In this document: piece after piece, positions 26,011-29,478 of the stretch
How positions within the stretch are numbered: the first letter of the stretch is position 1
Layout: every line of letters starts with the position of its first letter
Assembly: GCA_937868205.1 (NCBI GenBank)
Contig: CALMMC010000005.1
Coordinates: forward strand, 1 to 29,478
Direction of reading: 5' to 3'
From: JAAZPG01 sp012797375
GTDB taxonomy: Bacteria > Acidobacteriota > Aminicenantia > Aminicenantales > UBA4085
Length of the DNA stretch: 29,478 nucleotides
Program-made: the position numbers and the translations under genes
The notes under the pieces: model-generated
The model's database searches: none
What the model was told of the DNA's origin: nothing
The model's input: only the letters and a program-made list of their open reading frames with translations

Positions 26011-27387
26011 TTAAACACCATCCTTCGGCCGGGCGTTCATCGCCGCGGCCCGGCCGGAGAGAACCGCGTGGACGCGGTCGAGATCCCGGCGGACGCGGGA
26101 GAGAATCGGCAGCCAGAGAAAGACATTGAAAATCCAAAAGGCCAGGACCGCGGTCATGGCCGTCCGGAGGCCGAAGCGGGTCGCCAAGTAAGAGGCGCAA
26201 AGCGGGCCGAGGGCGTTTCCGGCCATGTCCATCACCGAGGCGAAGGAGATCATCGCCGCCCGGTGCTCGGGCAGGTTGACGTCGGTCAGGGTCCCGTACC
26301 AATTCGGATTCACGCCCTGGTTGATGAATACGGCGGCCGCGATCCAAGCCGCCAGTCCGACCGCTCCGGGGACGGCGAACGTTTCGCCGACGCCCGCCCC
26401 GTCCGGTATCCAGACGCGGGAGGTCAAAAACGGGATCATGAAGAGGGCCGGGACGGCGTTGCAGAGGAGCGCCGTCCAGACCTTGGCCCGACGGTCCCGG
26501 CGGAACCAGAGATCGCCGACCCGGCCGAAGACGATCGCTCCGGCCGCCCCGGCGGCGAAGACCCCGATGATCGCGGCATTGACGGCCGCGGCATCCATGT
26601 TGTGGACGTCCTTCATGTATTTGAAGATCAGGAACAGGATGATCGAGCCCGGGATGACGTCGACGAAATTGAAGATCAGCCAGAGGTTGGAGGGGGCGGC
26701 CTTGAGCGCGGCCGCGTCTTTCCGCGTCCAGCGGAACCGGTAGACGGCCCCGGCCAGCATCGCCTCCCGAAGCTCGGGTTCGCGGATTCCCCGGGGCGGC
26801 TCGCGGAGCGCGGCGAGGGCCGCGGCCAGGGCGAGATTGACCGCCCCGATGAGGGCGTAGGCGGTCCGCCAGTTTGCGGCGAACGCGCCGCCGGCGGCGA
26901 ATCCGGCCAGACGGCCGGCCAGCATCGCGACCGAGAGGACGCCGAACGCCGTCGACCGGCGGTCGGCGGCGACGAGGTCCGAGGCCAGGGCGAAAACCGA
27001 GGGAACGATCAGCCCGATTCCGAAACCGGCCAGGGCCCGGGCGAGAAAAAAGACGGAATACCCTATCCGGCCGTGGGGGATCAGGACGGACAGGACGGCG
27101 ATCGCGCCGTACGTCAAGGAGCCGGCCAGGCAGAGACGGAGACGGGAGCCGCGTCCGGCGAGCAGGCCGGCGGCGATGGTCGCGGCCGCGGCGCACAGAG
27201 TGAAGACGAACGTCACCCAGCCGAGCGGGACGATATCGGCCGTCCGCCCGAAAAAATCGGCCAGGAGCGGATCAAGGAGCGGGCTCTGGAGGGACTGATC
27301 GGCGAAATTGAAGACAAGAAGAAGAGCGAGGACGGCGAAGACGGCCGTCGAAGCCGTCCGGATCGTCCTCGTTTTTCCGCCGCTCAT
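26011..27387 (-). CDS. Major facilitator superfamily transporter
   Basis: 458 residues and about 12 hydrophobic helices, in two six-helix halves joined by a charged loop near residues 205-225. The open frame continues 290 codons upstream, but residues before MSGGKTRTIRT are unlike protein. ATG 27387 has GGAGG at six-base spacing. The first helix region (FNFADQSLQSPLLDPLLADFF) resembles the Spinster-like lipid/small-molecule MFS branch, although this is a weak call. It is followed 3 nt later by a lipid-kinase-like gene, so transport of a lipid or lipid precursor is one possibility. Confidence 0.85.
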   Translation of the reverse strand: MSGGKTRTIRTASTAVFAVLALLLVFNFADQSLQSPLLDPLLADFFGRTADIVPLGWVTFVFTLCAAAATIAAGLLAGRGSRLRLCLAGSLTYGAIAVLSVLIPHGRIGYSVFFLARALAGFGIGLIVPSVFALASDLVAADRRSTAFGVLSVAMLAGRLAGFAAGGAFAANWRTAYALIGAVNLALAAALAALREPPRGIREPELREAMLAGAVYRFRWTRKDAAALKAAPSNLWLIFNFVDVIPGSIILFLIFKYMKDVHNMDAAAVNAAIIGVFAAGAAGAIVFGRVGDLWFRRDRRAKVWTALLCNAVPALFMIPFLTSRVWIPDGAGVGETFAVPGAVGLAAWIAAAVFINQGVNPNWYGTLTDVNLPEHRAAMISFASVMDMAGNALGPLCASYLATRFGLRTAMTAVLAFWIFNVFLWLPILSRVRRDLDRVHAVLSGRAAAMNARPKDGV

Positions 27388-27408
27388 GCATGCCCTCCGA
27401 GGCTGTCC

Positions 27409-27437
27409 ACTATAGCGAAAAGCGCGGAGATTGAAAA
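27409..27437 (-). promoter_or_regulatory. sigma-70-like promoter of the MFS-lipid kinase-YkgJ operon
   Basis: On the minus strand TTTTCA (27432-27437), 17-bp spacer, TATAGT (27409-27414). Predicted start near 27402, 15 nt before the MFS ATG and just ahead of its ribosome-binding site. Confidence 0.4.
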
Positions 27438-27450
27438 GAGCCGGGGGCCT

Positions 27451-27479
27451 TTGCGCCTTGCGGCCGGCTGGCATATAAT
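27451..27479 (+). promoter_or_regulatory. sigma-70-like promoter of the UbiA-family gene
   Basis: TTGCGC (27451-27456), 17-bp spacer, exact TATAAT (27474-27479). Predicted start near 27486, 16 nt before the ATG. It is back to back with the MFS promoter in a 114-bp divergent region. Confidence 0.5.
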
Positions 27480-27501
27480 AACCGCAGCAAACGAGCTTCC
27501 G

Positions 27502-28371
27502 ATGGGCGACCTCTTGAAATCCCTCCGTCCGGGCCAATGGACGAAAAATCTTTTTGTCTTCGCCGCCCTCCTGTTCGGCCGGGAAGCGTTGATCGGCTCC
27601 TCCGTCCTGCGGGCCGCCGGGGCGTTCGCCGTTTTCTGCCTGCTGTCGGGGGCGATGTATCTTGTCAACGACGTCTGCGATCTCGCCGCCGACCGCCTCC
27701 ATCCGAAGAAGCGCCTTCGACCCATCGCCTCCGGCCGCCTTTCGACGCGGCGGGCGCTGGCCGCGGCCGTGATCCTGGCCGCCGCCGCCCTGGCCGGAGC
27801 GTTCGTTCTCCGTCCGCGGCTGGCGGTCGTGGCCGCCTTCTATGCGGCCCTGATGCTGGCTTACTCGCTCCGGCTGAAAAACGTGGTGATCCTGGACGTT
27901 TTCCTCATCGCCTCCGGATTCATCCTCCGGGTCGTCGCCGGCGGGGTGGTCCTCGGCGTTCCCCTGTCCTCCTGGCTGATCATCTGCACCTCGCTTCTGG
28001 CTCTCTTCATCGGTTTCGGCAAGCGCCGTCATGAGATCGTCTTCCTGGAGGCGGACGCGTCTCTCCACCGGTCCATTCTCCGGGAATACAGCCCCCTTCT
28101 TCTCGACCAGATGATTTCGGTCGTCACCGCCTCGACGGTGATCGCCTACAGCCTCTACACCGTTTCCGAGGAGACGGTCCGCAAATTCGGGACGTCGAAC
28201 CTGATCTTCACCATGCCGTTCGTCCTCTACGGCCTGTTTCGTTATCTTTACCTCGTCCACCAGCGGGGGCAGGGGGGGAATCCCGAGGAGATGATCTTCC
28301 GGGACAAGCCGCTGGCCGCGACCATCATCCTTTGGATCGCCTCCGTCGTTTTTATTCTTTACGTCCGCTGA
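27502..28371 (+). CDS. UbiA-family prenyltransferase, decaprenyl-phosphate phosphoribosyltransferase type
   Basis: 289 residues and about eight to nine transmembrane helices. The active-site signature NDVCDLAADRLHPKKRLRPIASG (positions about 56-78) starts Asn56-Asp57 and has Asp60 and Asp64. A second Asp-containing loop lies after YSLRLKNVVILD. The HP-K-RPIASG ending is characteristic of the 5-phosphoribosyl-1-pyrophosphate:decaprenyl-phosphate phosphoribosyltransferase branch (mycobacterial UbiA/Rv3806c). There it makes the precursor of decaprenyl-phospho-arabinose. The arabinan genes of that pathway are not in this window, so the exact acceptor is inferred. Start ATG 27502 is behind a TATAAT promoter, and the gene's end overlaps recO by 20 nt. 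Confidence 0.85.
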   Translation: MGDLLKSLRPGQWTKNLFVFAALLFGREALIGSSVLRAAGAFAVFCLLSGAMYLVNDVCDLAADRLHPKKRLRPIASGRLSTRRALAAAVILAAAALAGAFVLRPRLAVVAAFYAALMLAYSLRLKNVVILDVFLIASGFILRVVAGGVVLGVPLSSWLIICTSLLALFIGFGKRRHEIVFLEADASLHRSILREYSPLLLDQMISVVTASTVIAYSLYTVSEETVRKFGTSNLIFTMPFVLYGLFRYLYLVHQRGQGGNPEEMIFRDKPLAATIILWIASVVFILYVR

Positions 28372-29119
28372 GCCCGTTTTCAGCCTGAAGCCAGCGACGG
28401 CTTTTCGGCTCCCGCTCCAGGTGGAAAATGATCATCGCCTGCAAGGCGCCGGCGAAGGAGCGGATTTCTTCGGACGAAAACGGGAGGGAGGCGCAGGCGG
28501 AGGGCGGGTTGTCCCGGACCCAGGACAGGAACCGGCCCAGGTTTTCCCGGATCTCTTCCTTCCGCGAGGGCGCGCAGGCGTCGCAGAAAACGCCGTCCCG
28601 GCGGGGGGACAGCCAAGCCGGGGCCGGATCCTCGATCGCCCGCCGGCAGAGGCGGCAGCGCCGGATGTCCGGCAGGATTCCGTTGAGACGGAGGAGCCAG
28701 GCTTCGAAATATCGGGTCAGGATCTGGACGTCGACCTTGTCCCGGACGGCCCGGAGGATCGAGAGAAAGAGGCGGAAGGCCAGGTTCTCCCGGGCTCGGA
28801 CCGGAACGAATTCCTCGGATAATTCAGCCATGTAGGACAGGGCGAAGCCGGCCGCCGGATCGGAGAAGACGTCGAAGAACGATTCGCGGAGGTCGCAGGA
28901 GCTGATCGTGACCAGGTCGCTCCGTTCCTTCTCGTAAAAGAACACGGTGACGTGGGACAACGGCTCGAGGGAGCTTCCGAACCGGTTCGCGAATTTCCGG
29001 GCCCCCTTGGCCACGCCGCGAAGGACGCCCCGCTCGGCCGTGAGAAAAACGGCGATCTTGTCCTGATCGGCCAAGGGAAACGTCCGAAGGACGATGGCTT
29101 CGGCCTGATCGCGGGGCAT
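28352..29119 (-). CDS. recO: DNA repair protein RecO
   Basis: 255 residues. An N-terminal OB fold begins with AEAIVLRTFPLADQDKIAVFLTAERG and continues GVAKGARK. The helical C-terminal domain includes CRLC and CDAC (zinc-finger cysteines of RecO) around residues 155-180. RecO works with RecF and RecR to load RecA on SSB-coated single-stranded DNA. ATG 29119 lies 6 nt after the stop of the upstream regulator, so the two form an operon. The stop codon lies inside the 3' end of the convergent UbiA gene. Confidence 0.93.
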   Translation of the reverse strand: MPRDQAEAIVLRTFPLADQDKIAVFLTAERGVLRGVAKGARKFANRFGSSLEPLSHVTVFFYEKERSDLVTISSCDLRESFFDVFSDPAAGFALSYMAELSEEFVPVRARENLAFRLFLSILRAVRDKVDVQILTRYFEAWLLRLNGILPDIRRCRLCRRAIEDPAPAWLSPRRDGVFCDACAPSRKEEIRENLGRFLSWVRDNPPSACASLPFSSEEIRSFAGALQAMIIFHLEREPKSRRWLQAENGLSGRKE

Positions 29120-29125
29120 GCGGCC

Positions 29126-29478
29126 TCAGGGAAGCAAGGTGATGCGCAGGTCCCGGATCTTGGCCCGGAGATTCTCCGGCGTGATTTGAAGCTCGGCCGA
29201 GGCCCGCATTTCATCCCATTGGTGCCGGCGGAGCGCCTGGTGCACGGCCTCGCGCTCGGCCCTCCGGACGGCTTCAGCCAAGGAGGGCCGGGAGGCCGGC
29301 ATCGGTCCTTGCTCGCGGGTTTCGACCAGAAGGTTCAAATGGCCGGGGCCGATGACTTGATCCTCGACGAGGATGACGAAACGTTCCAGGACGTTCATCA
29401 ACTCGGCGACGGCCTTGGTGGTCCGCTTCGCGCGGTCTTCATAGGCACAAGCCCAGCCGACCCCGAACCAGATGTCTC
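29126..29478 (-). CDS. C-terminal part of a Fis-type/NtrC-like regulator, truncated by the window edge
   Basis: The frame is open from the window end; the stop is at 29126-29128. The visible portion has a stretch (ELMNVLERFVILVEDQVIGPGHL) that resembles the end of a sigma-54 activator AAA+ domain. A short linker follows, then a Fis-type helix-turn-helix (ALRRHQWDEMRASAELQIT...NLRAKIRDLRI) at the C-terminus. Two things speak against a canonical activator. The segment before NVLERFVIL reads KAVAEL instead of the usual GNVREL, and the ATP-binding motifs are beyond the edge. It could therefore be a degenerate or non-NtrC protein with a similar tail. It is upstream of recO, separated by 6 nt. Confidence 0.6.
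   Translation of the reverse strand, partial: DIWFGVGWACAYEDRAKRTTKAVAELMNVLERFVILVEDQVIGPGHLNLLVETREQGPMPASRPSLAEAVRRAEREAVHQALRRHQWDEMRASAELQITPENLRAKIRDLRITLLP

Noticed and set aside
26011..28260. 749-codon minus-strand frame as one large fusion protein
   Set aside because: Only the part from 27387 onward is MFS-like. The N-terminal 290 codons are the shadow of the divergent UbiA-family gene and its promoter region.

Overview
The window is a GC-rich bacterial chromosomal segment with dense, short-spaced operons. The gene set suggests an uncultured Acidobacteriota / 'Candidatus Aminicenantes'-like bacterium: an Oar-type TonB-dependent receptor with an N-terminal carboxypeptidase-regulatory-like domain, two GWxTD-domain proteins, tandem alkaline-phosphatase-superfamily ('sulfatase')-TPR proteins, and an ftsH-folP-cdaA-ybbR-glmM-pdxJ cluster. 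This assignment is inferred from gene content alone. I see no phage, insertion sequence or CRISPR array.

Layout. (1) 1-2317, plus strand: the 3' part of an M28 peptidase, then a PTS EIIA domain fused to a C4 zinc ribbon, then a small release-factor-like GGQ protein. (2) 2322-9989, minus strand: a housekeeping operon read ftsH, folP, cdaA, ybbR/cdaR, glmM, pdxJ, and an M20 amidohydrolase. It contains start/stop overlaps and joins c-di-AMP synthesis to amino-sugar (cell-wall) precursor synthesis. (3) 9990-11345: a ftsH promoter, a doubtful small ORF, tRNA-Ala(GGC) with a strong promoter, and a secreted kinase-like protein whose best start codon lies inside the tRNA gene. (4) 11346-24640, plus strand: an envelope/secretion region. 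It holds a lipid- or periplasm-facing TPR protein, a GWxTD protein, a large outer-membrane receptor, two paralogous membrane-anchored AP-superfamily/TPR proteins, a second GWxTD protein and a lipoprotein. (5) 24618-27387, minus strand: an MFS transporter, a lipid/diacylglycerol-kinase-like protein and a YkgJ-type cysteine-cluster protein. (6) 27502-28371, plus strand: a UbiA-family prenyl-phosphate phosphoribosyltransferase-like gene, divergent from the MFS gene. (7) 28352-29478, minus strand: recO, preceded by the C-terminal end of a Fis-type/NtrC-like regulator cut by the window edge.

The most interesting regulatory signal is a set of three sigma-54-type (-24/-12, GG-N10-GC) promoters. They lie ahead of the TPR-GWxTD unit (11436), the TonB-dependent receptor (14493, with a consensus IHF-like site 26 bp upstream) and the AP-superfamily/TPR pair (17987). 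A fragment of a possible sigma-54 activator sits at the right edge. The receptor's roughly 195-nt leader carries a duplicated purine-rich box, an 8-codon leader ORF ending AGG-AGG-TGA-TAA, a 10-nt match to the anti-Shine-Dalgarno sequence and two hairpins. Together these suggest a sigma-54-controlled envelope module that, as far as I can tell, has not been described as a unit.
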